DNA of 64,000 nucleotides from Auriscalpium vulgare (Eukaryota > Basidiomycota > Agaricomycetes > Russulales > Auriscalpiaceae). The DNA is taken from assembly GCA_019915015.1 (NCBI GenBank), contig JAHBBC010000001.1:3286001-3350000 (forward strand), in the 5' to 3' direction. Below, piece after piece: positions 45,593 through 57,525 of the stretch (position 1 is the first letter of the stretch; every line of letters begins with the position of its first letter). Below the pieces are notes generated by a model. That model was not told the origin of the DNA. It did no database searches and saw only the letters and a list, made by a program, of their open reading frames with translations. The translations under genes were made by a program, and so were the position numbers.

Positions 45593-48500
45593 CTACGACG
45601 TTTGGACCGTCGCGCCGTATGACACCGGCCCTCCAGGGGTACCGGTGGCAGTATGGTCACCGTTGATGCCACCAGAAAAATCGGAATGCAGGGGTTGCGG
45701 TGGGAACATTGACGCCATGTCCATGTCCATGTTACCCTCGTTGAAGAGCGCCATGATGTCTACCGGCGACATTGCTGTCACAGGATCGGATTTCATGCCG
45801 TCAACCCCACCTCCGACATCAAGAAAGTGCGATACCGGAGAGGAAGAATCCAGGGTGAAAGGTTGTGGAGAAGATGTGGATGGTCCCCCCTTGGTGCCTG
45901 AGAAGCCGTTCGACAGAGCGAAAGCTGATCCAGATGGGTGGGTGGGACCGTTCGCTCCGATCATGTCGACGAACATATCAGTGGGAGAAAACGTTTCGGG
46001 GCTCTCCCGTGCGGGTGAGTCAACACTCCCCGACGACCGAGGCGCCGACGGATTCTTTTTGCGAACAGGTCGCACCCAAGGCGGTCGCGGCATGTTTTGC
46101 AACAACTCTTGTGGTATAGATGGATTGTCGAGCGGGATTTGGGTGACTGATGCGATGATGATGAGAGCAAGCTCCAATGCAACGGCTACGAGAACACTCA
46201 CTTCGGCAAAACTCTTCCATCATATCACAAGATCTCTGGCCGCACACATAACGTCCACTGAATCGCCGCAGCAATCCCACGCAAGACCGCAAACCATCAA
46301 GAGCAGGTGTAATCAAAGGTCGCAGAGTATCTGATTGACAATTGAGCAAGAATGCGATGATCGTGCGGCCAGCTTGAGTGAGTTGATGTATGACATGAAC
46401 TCCGTCTACGATGCGGTCAGTACTTCGCTACATATGACAAGACGGTGACTCACAGTAGGTCATTAAACCCTTCGTCGCTATGTGGAGATGCGCCGATATG
46501 ACCTTCAGTGCCGAGGAGTGGGCGATCGTCATTGCCTCGCGCTCTCTGTCGCTTTGGTCTGGATCACCCAGTGCCGCACGCTCCGCGGCGAATTCGGAGA
46601 ATCGATGACGCATGATCAGCATCCTGACAAATTCTCCCAGAGTGTGCAGGCGATATGATTGTGTGACTCTGATGACGTCCTCGCTCGCCAAAGTCTCCGA
46701 TGAATAGACCCAGTAGGCAGGTACCGAACCGCAAACCTCCTCGAGTAAGGCTTCTTCTTCGCGCAACTCTTTGTGCCTGCGGAATCCAGAAAGGACGGAC
46801 GTGGCGGTTCTGAGGAATGTAGAGGAATCGCCAACGAACTTCGGTGGAGGTGCGTCAAGGACGGACTCGAGGACCACGAAGAAACGGACGACGGAGACAA
46901 ACGCACTCATGCGGCTCGGTGTCTCCGGAGGTTGCGGGCCGAGCGAGTCGGGTGAAATGAATTCATCGTCGACTGCGGCGGGCTCGCCTGCATCACAGTC
47001 ACGGAGTCGAATCATGGGCGGTCGTCCAAAGTGCGCGCCTGCCTGCTTGTCCCACATGTAGACACACCAAAACGTGCGCTTTCGCACTTCGTCCTCGATC
47101 GGGTCAAATATATCGTACTCGTCGGCGGAGCGATGCAGCCCAGCATCCGTTGACAGGGTGATAGCCTCCGACATGAGAGAGAAAGCCTTTGAGAGCTTGC
47201 CCCACCCGACAGCGTATACACCTGCGACCAGCGTTGCCTGCACAGCATAGACGGTAGGACGGTCTGCGCCGGGCAGCGTGCGCAGGCGTCCAAAAAGCTC
47301 GAACCATTGCGTGCCGGAGGAAATACCATCGGTGGGATCCGCACGCACACGGGGATCGTCGATGTGCCGGGAAGCTAAGCAGCAGACTGCCACTACGAAG
47401 GCAGCAAAACCGGGTTCGCCCCATTTTTGTGGATTGCCGTAATCCTGTAATATTGCGCTAGTCAGCTAGACATATCAAACCCTGATGTGGGTAATATATC
47501 GTACACTGAGAAATGTCGGAACATGTAGGAAGGGCATGAGATAGTACGAGGTCGATAGGTAGCACTGCACGAGGCTAAGCAGAACACGTCAGCAGAGGAC
47601 ATGGACCGTACAAGGTGGTACATACCTATCCATCAAGTCGGGCGCAATGAATGAAGTGATTAGCTTCCACACACGTTCAGGATTGATATCGGTGCGATTG
47701 GGCTGGCGGTCAGGAAACCAGTCACTTCCCGACGGGTCCGCAGTCGACCAGGCGTCTTGTTGTGGGCTCGGATCACGTTCTTTCTTCGGGGGAGGCTTGT
47801 GCCGCTCCACCAGGAGGTCCAGTATGGGCAAACCAGACGTCTCTCCTTGCCATCGTGTAAAACCCTCGTCGTCAACGTACAAGTAAGAAGAAGAAAGCGA
47901 CGTCCGTGTGGTCTCCTCGATCGAATTGTCGGAGTTGACAAACGAGTCCATTTGGGTAGATTGAGAGAGGGTGAATGAGGCACGCGGACTAGTCTGGGGA
48001 GAAACAGTAGCACCTGGCATGAAGTGCGTCGACGGGTTCATCAATGGCATAATGTTCAGAGATGGAGGGGGAAGAGCGGAAGGGTATGTGTGTGTCGAGG
48101 TTGTCAAGGATGCGAAGTGCGGCTCCAAGGGGGACACCGGCGAGGAGCTGGTCGCACCGCCCGCAGCAAACACGGCAGGTGGAATGGCCTGGATGAGACT
48201 CTCGAGATGGTGCATTCTGTCTTCCAGCGTGGCAGTCCGTCTGTGTCGAGAAGATAAGACGGTTACGGCGACGAAGTCCAGGGCACTCACTTGGACTTGT
48301 GGGGATGGCTCCTCTTCCCCGGCTCCTCAAACGTACACGACGAGTTGGCTCCCAGACAGGCTTGGCAGGGATGGCCCTCATCACACTTTATGCGTCTCCG
48401 ACTTGACGGGGTGAGGAGAAGAGCCCCAGGAAGAGGGAAAGCGCTTACCGACAACGGTCACACGCTCTGGTGAGACCAAAGCGTGAGGGTGAGTACAGAA

Positions 48501-48598
48501 ACCTGGAGTCAAACGCACCTGCTGAGCTTGAAGCGCCTGTCCTTGAGCAGAGCAGCTGGGGACTTGTCGCCATTCTGCTCGTCGACTGAGGGGGGCAT
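45593..48598 (-). CDS. Zn2Cys6 transcription factor with fungal-specific central domain
   Basis: Nuclear DNA-binding regulator. It starts [20 protein letters not shown] at 48598. Reading across three small introns gives [20 protein letters not shown] and [20 protein letters not shown], i.e. Cys spacings 2-6-5-2-6, the canonical binuclear zinc cluster. A linker coiled coil follows ([20 protein letters not shown]). The central domain reads [97 protein letters not shown] and [20 protein letters not shown], the usual fungal_trans signature. The C-terminus is Ser/Pro/Asp rich with an MDMDMASM run (activation-type) and ends ATVQTS. Eight or more introns. Target genes cannot be told from sequence. 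Confidence 0.92.
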
Positions 48599-48758
48599 GG
48601 TGGTCGGTGGAAGACACAAGTCAGCAGACAGTGCTTCCGGATCCTGCTATGGGAATTTTGGGGCCCCGCATTCTGCCGCCCGCCACCGTCTCGGCTTCTC
48701 TTGGCACACAACGGCGAGCTGATCCATCGCAGTATGATAATAGTGAGTAAACGACAAA

Positions 48759-50084
48759 CTACGTCGACGTCGACACCGGCTTCGATCTCGCCCTCGAGGG
48801 CGCCTTCCGAGTCGACCCCTGTCCATTTTGACCGTCTGCATCGCCCTCCACGTCCTTCACGTCAAGGGCATCCGCAATACTTGACCGAACAAAGGAACGC
48901 GCCTGGTTCCGTATACCTCTCCGTGACACACCCTTGGCCTGCTTCTCCAAATCGCCCAACACGCCCACGTGGTCGTCCGCCTCCTCCCACCTCACCACAG
49001 CCGCCTTCAGCAGGCCCTTCCCGTCCAGCTTGAATCCCGCGTACCTGCCGTTCTTCTTCACCTCTCGGGCCCGGAGAACAGTGTAAAATATTCCCAACAA
49101 GGTGCAGATTACCATGCACGATCCAGTGATTGCGATGGTGGTTGTGCCAGACGCTGCGAGCTCTCCCTGCTCCGCACTGAATATCGTGACGATCGTGGAC
49201 AAGAGGCCCATCAATCCATTGAGTGCTCCCGGCCTGTCGGGGAACATCAAATCAGACCGGCGCAGCGAGGCGAGGTAAGGCAAGCGCGACGCACCAGAAG
49301 AGTCGATCACACAACCACACGTAGCTCTTCCTCAGCTTGTACCACAGCCAGCACATCCCCACAGCTCCTGCCATGGCAAACGACCACGCTACCGCGAACC
49401 TGGGTAACGGACGTAAGGAAAACCTGTCAACGCCTAACAGGAAAAGACCTACAATGGGACGTGCAATGCAGCTTTGATCGCCTTCTGTTCGGTCTGGCCC
49501 CCGATTTGGTTTTCTTGCAGGGTCTGGAGAGTCGTGTACGTTCCAGGAAGAACGATGAAGCCTCCAAGGAGAGTCCAAGTGAAAAGGCCGGCAAGAAATT
49601 TGTATCGGGGTGGGGCGACACCCTCTTGAAACATCAAATTCACGTAGTCTGAGAACTCGTTGTCGACTTGGGCCTCCTCTGGGGCGGTCGCCGATGTGGG
49701 CCCGGCGGCGGGCAGGTCGTTGACCGGCTCCTCCTGGATTTCGGCGCCACCTTTCTCCTTGACGTCGTCGTCACTGGTTGTCGCGACTGCAGTGCGGTTG
49801 GTGTCGTCGGCGCGCAAGAAGGAGGGGCGTGGAATAGCCGTTAGAGCACGGTCTACGGTCTTCGTGATAGCACGTGTCGCCGTATTGGTGATAGACTGTG
49901 CGGCGGACGCCACGGCGTTGTCTGCGATGTCGCGGACATTCACGTCTCTGGCCACATCTACGATGGCTCCTGCACGAGCTGTGGCGGCAATAGCGTCGTC
50001 GGTGGGGTCGTACATGGTAGCTTCGGTCAGCTCGCGAGGGAGACCGGCGGGACGCGAGGGAGCGGTGTGAGACTCAGAAGCCAT
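48759..50084 (-). CDS. four-helix membrane protein of unknown function, copy A
   Basis: Not a family I can name. It starts MASESHTAPSRPAGLPRELT at 50084 (an in-frame ATG at 50126 is less likely). The N-terminal 160 residues are cytosolic-like and repetitive in Ala/Thr/Asp (AVASAAQSITNTATRAITKT). Four hydrophobic segments follow: YKFLAGLFTWTLLGGFIVLP, FAVAWSFAMAGAVGMCWLWY, GALNGLMGLLSTIVTIFSAE and TTIAITGSCMVICTLLGIFY. The tail is hydrophilic and charged (RRGIRNQARSFVRSSIADAL). Introns fall between helices 1/2 and 2/3, the same positions as in copy B. Conserved marks shared with copy B: FTW-x-LL-x-GF-x-VLPGT in helix 1, W-L-W in helix 2, PGA-x-NGL-x-G-x-LSTI in helix 3. The start is only 160 bases downstream of the transcription factor start codon in the same direction. 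Confidence 0.8.
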
Positions 50085-51091
50085 GGCAAGTAGCTCAGAG
50101 GAAGACGGGGGGCGTCGATGCGCCACACAATGCGATGCGCCTCGCTAGAAGTATCCCAGCCAGGACGCGCGGTCGAGCGTGAGTGCCTTGCTCCTCCAAG
50201 TGAGTAAAATCACCGCGCCGACAGTTTGACAGCCTGCCGCACCCGCGAAGGTTTACGGTGAAAGCACGAATCACTCGTTGGAGTCCTGTTCAATGGAAGA
50301 TGTCATATTCATTGAAGACCAGAACCCCCGCAGGGCGAAAGAGGGGTACATGTTTGCATTGAAGCTGCTCACCTACATGAGCGGCAGGCTTTCGGAATGG
50401 CGGCGGATCGGCCAAATATATCTTATACGTACCGTTGGCAGCAACATGAGGCATCAATTCCCGATCAGTTGCAGATGAACAGCAGACCACACACTTCTGT
50501 ACGGCAAGTGTTTGGTTGATGAGGACAAGCGAGCTCTGGCCCGGATCTTTTGGCGCCTATGTTCCTAGCGACTGAAGTCAGAGCCAGTCAGAGCCAGTTC
50601 CCGTGAAATGAAGACAAGAATAGGTATCTCCAAATAGTCATACTGCAGATGTAGCGGGTAGACGAGTGTGACTGACTGCGTGCAAGACGAGTCGCCTCGG
50701 TTTACTCGAAGCATCCAGCATGGTCAGGAGGCACAGCGTGGTTCGCCTCATGGCCGGGATGAGGCGGCGAAAGCATGTTAGGAATAGCCGGACAGCGATA
50801 CGATGAGGCGTGGACGTAGAGGGACGTAGTGCCAGTGGACGTACCGTGACGGTACAGTTAAATCTATTGCGCCTGCACGTGGCTAGCCCGGGAGCGGCAG
50901 CGATGGGAACCTGATAAGCAGAACGGTCGGATTTCATTTCCGCTGGTTCTCCACCAGAACAAAGACGGAATCGAGGCCTAGATCAGTCCACATACAACAA
51001 GGATTGCATCCTATCCTATCCTATCCAGATACAACAAGACGGCGGATGTTAATTCATCAAAATGTCCAAGAAACGTCTGTCAATGTGGAAC
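50085..51091. other. intergenic between the two four-helix genes
   Basis: About 1 kb: promoter of copy A and 3' flank of copy B. It has a short CTATC x3 tandem run at 51011-51025. No supported gene. Confidence 0.5.
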
Positions 51092-53076
51092 TTAGAATAA
51101 GCCTCTCTCGGGCGGCTGAGGCTGCCGCGCCGCTTGCTTCGCTGTCTCAAGCCACCCCTCTCCGTGCTTCCCAGCAGTCTGTATCCCAACTTCTTGCTCG
51201 TGTTGTCTCTTCACCCTTTCCAACCTCCAGAAGTTGTAGAATGCAGCGAGTGATCCGCAAACTACAGTGGTGCCCCCTGTGACGGACATCGTCGTGATAC
51301 TTGAAGCGGTAAAATGTCCGTGCTGCGCGCCGAAGACGCTCGCAATTGTTGAAAGCACGCCCGCTAGCCCATTCATGGCTCCCGGCCTGCGCATGCCATA
51401 AATGGATGTTTTATTGCTCACGACGGGGACTACGTACACGAAGATTTTATTGAGTAGCCAGATGTAGTTGCCGCGCCATCGCCACCAAAGCCATCCCATC
51501 CCGCCTGCTCCAATCACACAGCACGTGTAGGCAATCACAAATCTGATCAATGAAGAGTAAGTGTCAGATATAAGGTGAGATCGGCTGAGGCCGCTTACAG
51601 TGACACATGCTGGATCGCATTCACGACACGACCGACAGGACCACTCGCAGTTTGGATCTGCTCCAAACTACTGAATGTGCCAGGCAACACGACGAATCCG
51701 GCGAGAAGAATCCACGTGAAGAAACTTGCGAGCAGATTGTGCAAGCGAGGAACGGCATCGAGTGCGAGCAGCATATTGACGTACTTGGATTGCACGAGAT
51801 CCGTATCGGCGGGACGTAGTGGCGGCCTCGTGGGGACTTCCGACGCAGCGGCCGCAGACTGACGGTTGGCCATACTGGTGCGCGGGGCTGACTCGATGGT
51901 GGATGGAATCCTCTGATTTATGGCTGCCTTTCCGTTGGGCTTCGCACCGAGGTTTGAGGGGACGGACTCGCGGGCGGTGGAACTTGATCGACGGTGAAGA
52001 TCAGATCCCGACGCAAGCGGTGGCTGACTACCAATGCCTTCTTCCCCTGAGGGTGCGAACGTGAGCGCGACTGGGGAGGAGGGAGGGTGGTCGGAGGGGT
52101 CGGCGCGAGACGCCTGCTGGGCGGTCGGTAGCCGCGATGCCTGTGCTACAGAAGCTCGAATTGTTCCTCCAGTCTCGCGACGCGAACGGGGAGTTTGGGT
52201 CAAGAAGGGCAAAGCGGTAGAGTTGGCCGTCAGCGACCTCATCGGACCAGCAGCTGCATTCCGGGAAGCGGGTGCGCGGACTCCGTCGTCTACAGTGGTA
52301 TAGTCTTTCTCCGGAGGAAGGGGGGCATCACTGCTAGCTGGAGAGTGAGAGGTCATGGATGGGTATGACGGGATGGTTTCCTTCAGTCGTGGGGCGGTCG
52401 GCTGCGTGGGTGACCCGGGTTGAGATTCTGACGTGGTTTCGTGGACGGAATCAGCTTCATCCACTGTCAGTCGATGGAACACGGGTATGGAGATTGAGGT
52501 ATCAGACGTTGGGCGGCTATCGTGAGGTTCAGAAATCATTGAGCGAGGGTCCTGCGACTCAGAAAGCCATGACCGGGGACCTTGGGAGGCCGCTCGACGC
52601 GAGTACGAGGTGGTGGATGATCGTGGTTGAAGTGAGGGTGTAGTGTCTGTCGTGGATTGAATAGTCGGCACTTGAGACATACTTATGTCGTGAGAGTCTG
52701 TGAGATCATGCCCCGGTGTGGGGGCATACGATGCGGGCTCGTCCGTGACCTCGTGCCTGAACGTGGTCTCTTCCTCGTCGTCTTCCGCAGCAGACTCCAA
52801 CGCCGTTTGATGGTCCGAATCCGCATCTGTGACAGACGTCTCACGCCCAGAGTCCGTGGTGTAGTAGAGTGATGTGGACGGGGCCGTTTCGCGTGCAGGA
52901 GGCCAGTTTTCTTGCCAACTCGGGGTGCGGTGAAAGGTTGGGTGCCCCGTTACCCGCAGCATAGGCTCCGTTTGTCGACGAGCTGGTCTTTCGTCCGCAG
53001 ATGAGCCGGCAGTCACGAAAGACAAGTCGCTGTTGCGCTCTGGGCGAGCCATGGCGTCTGTTGGGGATAAGGGCAT
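51092..53076 (-). CDS. four-helix membrane protein of unknown function, copy B (long disordered head)
   Basis: Paralogue of copy A, with a much longer N-terminal region of about 430 residues. I start at 53076 (MPLSPTDAMARPERNSDLSF). The head is Ser/Thr/Pro/Glu rich (SEPHDSRPTSDTSISIPVFH and ETTSESQPGSPTQPTAPRLK), without domains. Membrane part: LLASFFTWILLAGFVVLPGT, FVIAYTCCVIGAGGMGWLWW, GAMNGLAGVLSTIASVFGAQ and TTMSVTGGTTVVCGSLAAFY, with charged loops. The end is ARQPQPPERGLF at 51092. Introns between helices match copy A. The similarity to copy A is confined to the membrane part and the segment just before it (VNML-x-x...; compare VNLMFQEGVAPPRYKF with VNMLLALDAVPRLHNL). Function unknown. 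Confidence 0.82.
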
Positions 53077-53768
53077 TGTCTGAAAAGTGAGAGATACAAA
53101 CACGACGAACCTCAGTAAGATCCTTCCAGCTTGTGCACACGCTTCCGACCACAAGGGAGCGAGCGAGAGTCTCGAGTCTGAGCAAGTCTCGAGCTCAAGA
53201 GCAAAACCAAGTCGTGGACGTCCACGGCCCGAACTGTCCGTCCGCAGTCGCTGATTGGCCCACGAGGGAAAGCGAACTGAACATTGCGCGCATAAGGCGC
53301 ACCGGAAGAGGTACCGGCCGGTACTGCAATCAAAGGCGGTCGAGAATAGAATAGAATATAGGAGGATGTGACTGGATCCACCCGCATGCGCAGCTTCGAG
53401 TCCGCCGACGACATGCAGAGAAACAGTAACCCTAACCCGAAGGGCAAAGTGTACCCACACGCGCCCAGGCCCCACTGCCAGGCCGCCCGGCAGTTCACTG
53501 ACCCCGCACAGTGGTCACCTACTTACTACTTACTGCCCCACTGCCAGGCCGCCATCGTCCGCCGTCCCCCAAACGCATTGCATGTCCCGGAGCCACGATA
53601 CGAGCTAAGTATCCTCTTGGTTCTCAGCGCCTGGCGGAGACTGGTCCTTCAGGAGAACGAGTAGCGTTACTGCGTTGCATCTACTACATTCTCGCCGAAG
53701 AGGTCCTCTTCTGTTCCATACACATCCTGCCCAACGCATTCCGCCAAACGACCGACCTTTTGCTTGAC
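53077..53768. other. divergent promoter region: four-helix copy B (-) and nucleotidyltransferase gene (+)
   Basis: About 690 bases. It has an 18-base direct repeat (53470-53487 and 53536-53553). Open frames through it are upstream extensions of the neighbouring first exons. Confidence 0.5.
53470..53553. repeat. 18-base direct repeat
   Basis: CCCCACTGCCAGGCCGCC occurs at 53470-53487 and 53536-53553, period 66, inside a GC-rich divergent promoter. It has no inverted arms and no transposon features. Confidence 0.7.
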
Positions 53769-56700
53769 ATGCCTCCCACGCACATTCACCGTCAGGCTAC
53801 GAGAGACCTGATACACTTGTTGGAGGTATGGGATATCTCCGCACCAATCCAAGTTTGAGCATCTTTAAACCTCATTCTTAGAAATTCGGAACGCGCTCAG
53901 AGCAAGTCCAGGAACGAAATAATCTGCGTCTGAAACTTTGCGATATCCTCACATCCGAGCCCGACTTGGGAGATCGGTTTGACGTACAAGACGTTAGTAT
54001 GCACACTTACGCTGTAGACATCTCGCCGGCCCCAATGGAGTTTGTCCTGGTTGTGAGTGTCGCCTAGCTTTGGCAGGCCGCCAGATCTGATGCGATGACC
54101 ACAGGACCGGCAACATTCGGATACATTGCCCCCCGAAACGAAAGCCACCGAGCTGCCATCTCTGTATGATTCTAGGTGAGCACAGCCAACCAATCGATCA
54201 CACTGAGGATTCACCTACTTCAGTCGAGTAGCTTCGCTGCTACGGTCGGCCGGGTTTGACGGTGTGCTACATTCGGTTGCCACCGATCGGCGCGACCAGG
54301 AATTCAAGACGACTTCACGGGGCAGGATTGCCCGAGATGATGGTCTTCCGTGGCCGAAAGCCGCTGTAATGTCACTGGCCGAAGACATTGCGTATCCTAT
54401 TGTCTTCATAGCACGTTCGCCAGTCCGATTCCACCTGTCCATGCCAGCACCCGCGCTCTCACGCACAATTGGTTTCCTCCGAGCACAGAAGGCAATCGGC
54501 CCACACGTACCCTCTCTCTTCGCAGCTCTCTATATCTGGATACGCTCTTGGGGTGTAAAGGAACTGAGCCCTGTTGCACTGTACCTGCTGTTCATCAGGT
54601 TTCTCCAGGTATGAAATATCCTACATTCGAGGTGCCAAGCGATAAACCTGGTATATATATATTTAGGATAAGTTTGGCACAACGTCTTCTCAGCCCTCCG
54701 TGGATCTTACGCGTCGGTCACCTTTATGGGTGTGGTACGCAGACGCCACACATGCTCTCGAACCTCTGCTCTTGGACGTGGATTACGACACACCCTCTAC
54801 GAACTCGGCTCCAAACTTGGGAAGAACACTCGCTGATTTCTTCAAGTGTGTTCACGCGGCTCATGCTCATGAAGTTCTTCCTGATAAATTAAACGAAGGT
54901 GGTTCGCGAACAAAGATTTCCAAAGCACATTCGTCAACAAGAAGCGGCCAATTATCCGCGTTCGCGTGCCGAGAGTGGTGTCATCGCGGCATGAAAGTGA
55001 ACTAAAAGTTTTCGACGATTCTTCATATCCTTGGTCTCGTCATCAACTGATCATCGCCGACCCCTTCGTTCCCATGCATGTGAGCAGGCTGCCTTGCATC
55101 TACCACGAAGCTTCTCACGCTTGCTTTGCCGTAGAATCACGGATTCAATATCAATCGGCGCATACTTCACGATCTTCACGGCATCGCTAAGACTTCGGCC
55201 GACTTATTATTTGCTGCACATCCACTCTGCGACATATTTGGTCCTCAGCTGACGCCCATCGGATATCCTGAAGACCTTCTCTGCATAGATAGCGTGGACG
55301 AAATCCGGAGCACCCTCGCGGAATCGTCGTTGTCTTCAACTGCGGCTCCACGGTCTCGCAAGGACATCGGAATCCACACAGTTCAAATCTATTCGACCAA
55401 TGCTCGCCTCCGATCAGATATTCAAGCCTTGTATGATGTGGGTCAGCATTCACTAATCAACATCACCTACCGCTCACAAAGCACATGTCGCGTAATTAAA
55501 ATTTCACGCCAGTTGTCTGTACCTCAAGCTACGGTTAGAACTATGCGAGCGCATACCATCATGCGCGTGGCTCGGGCGATTCAGCAACGTTATGGCCGCG
55601 AATATCGTGTTGAGGTCTTTGGCAGTACTCAGTATGGGGTCGACTCGCCAACCAGTGACCTGGATCTTGTCGTGATTGTGCGCATTGACAGTTCGAACGC
55701 GAGGACTTTACTCACATCGCATGTGCAGGACCCCTATAGGATGGACGGTTTCGCCCCCCATGTGGATTTGAAGAAGCTGCCTAGTACGTTTGCACAAGTC
55801 GTTTCTGCGCGGCGCTAGTACTAATGAGTGGACAGGGGTGTACAACATATAGTGAGCTGCGTCGAGCCATTGTCTAGCATGCCACTTAGAATGATTGTCG
55901 AACACAGTGACCTCAGCGGCACCCTCAAGCGCGCTGGCTTTTCCATTCTTCAGAACATCGCTAAGGCCACTGTACCAATAGGTACGCCACCGTATATCTG
56001 CGGCGATAAGGCCTGTTGTCTGATCTTTTCCTGGAAAGTGAAATTCAAGGACCCCGTCACCGGAATGCATTGCGACATCAACGTAAATGACCAACTCGGT
56101 TCTTTGAATACGGCCCTCATAACGCATTACTGTGATATGTCACCCATCCTACGACCTCTCATTATGATTATCAAGCAGTGGGCGAAGCCGCTGGGGCTTA
56201 ATTCTCCCTCTCCAAATGCGGGGGAAGCCAGGTCATTCAGTAGCTATTCTCTTACCTTGATGACGATCGGTCTACTCCAGGTACGCCGTCTCGCCTTTGG
56301 TCGTGGTTTCGTCGCACATAATACTACGGGGCAGACTCGACAACTTCTGCCCAACTTACAAGATGTAGGCAGCGAGACGTCGCTGGTACCAGTCCAGTCA
56401 GAGTTTTGGATTCGAAGCAAGACGGGACAAAGGCTCAAGTGCGACGTGCAATGGGTAAGACGAAATAAATGGCGATCTTCCCACGACATCACCTTAGAGC
56501 AAGCATTGATAGACTGGTTTCAGTAAGTCATTTACAATGATGTGCGTACTCCTCGTTGACTGGCACATGCAGCTATTGGGGATATGAACACGATTATGAC
56601 ACCGAAGCGATGAGCATCCGTCACGGAGGAGTGATACCTAGGGAACAGCCCGAAGCTCGCAGGAAAGTGATCGGCTTTCTGGGCAACGTCCCATTTGGTG

Positions 56701-57525
56701 GACGGTCAGAATACCGTAGCCTATCAAGGACCAGATACTCTCGACCTCGACCTGCCTCCCGAGAGGAAAGCGAAGCTTCAGACGTGGAGGAGCCACGGGA
56801 AGACACTCTGGTGAATTTGGGCCTCAAAGACCGTGTAGCAGCTGGTCAGAATGGTCCGCGGGAAGCTCCCAGGCAGCTCTTGTCGCAGTCGACCCTTGGC
56901 GAGGGCGAAGACGCGGACGAAGCTGAGGACGAACAGTTTCTTTCGACTGAAGACGCCGATGCGCAACCCACAGCTTGGAAGAAGGATTTCATATGCGTGC
57001 CCGACCCGTTCATTCGAACGAAGGTGAGTGAAAGCAGTAGACCATCTCACATCGGTATTGATGCTGCTCTGGTAGAACGCTACGGGCCCGATCACAAACA
57101 TCGTACTACAGCGTTTTCGCTCGGATTGTCGGCGTGCCTACATGATGATTCGCTGGGAGCCATCTCTGGACAACCTCCTGTACCACGACGAACCCGAACC
57201 CTTGCCGCCGCGCCCAAAACGACCTCGTGCCCCCAAAAAACCTTCTCCCCCTGTGGTCGCGCAACACGCCAACGCCCAACTACCTGTCGGTAGAGGTGCA
57301 GGCTCATCGCTGACGCGCAGTGAGACTACAGGTCCGAATAATGGACCTCGGGTAATCGATCGTGGCGCCAGCAACCCCCGTGGTGCAACGGCTGCCTTCC
57401 CGCGGAGATACGGAAGCCGGGCGCCAGAGAGCAGTGCCCATGGCGCATCGACAGGCACGCAGAGAAGTGGGCAAAGTACCGCAGCGGCGGCAGCGCTCAG
57501 ACATCTGAGCAGGGAGAGATTTTGA
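53769..57525 (+). CDS. tandem nucleotidyltransferase protein (inactive N-terminal and active C-terminal Cid1/Trf4-like modules)
   Basis: Starts MPPTHIHRQATRDLIHLLEK at 53769. Module 1: RNNLRLKLCDILTSEPDLGD, SMHTYAVDISPAPMEFVLVV, LYDSSRVASLLRSAGFDGVL, VRFHLSMPAPALSRTIGFLR, LFAALYIWIRSWGVKELSPV, LYLLFIRFLQ, then ADFFKWFANKDFQSTFVNKK and SSYPWSRHQLIIADPFVPMH (PAP-associated-like). Module 2: IMRVARAIQQRYGREYRVEV, FGSTQYGVDSPTSDLDLVVI (G-S and D-x-D), TLKRAGFSILQNIAKATVPI, VKFKDPVTGMHCDINVNDQL (third Asp), PLIMIIKQWAKPLGLNSPSP, FSSYSLTLMTIGLLQ, then WKKDFICVPDPFIRTK. The tail is basic/Pro-rich, ending LRHLSRERF at 57525. Reading frame is continuous over about nine introns; I followed each junction in module 1. 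Module 2 fits a non-canonical poly(A)/poly(U) polymerase. Module 1 is aligned to it but lacks the catalytic residues. Confidence 0.82.

Noticed and set aside
51011..51025. CTATC tandem run as telomere-like repeat
   Set aside because: Only three copies, not the fungal TTAGGG type and not at a chromosome end.
54648..54666. TATATATATA as promoter in the nucleotidyltransferase gene
   Set aside because: It lies inside an intron (ends ...TATTTAG), where AT-rich sequence before the acceptor is normal.
55031..55252. Possible start of a second nucleotidyltransferase gene
   Set aside because: Splicing PMH to NHGFNINRRILHD continues the frame from module 1 into module 2 without a stop, so two genes are not needed.
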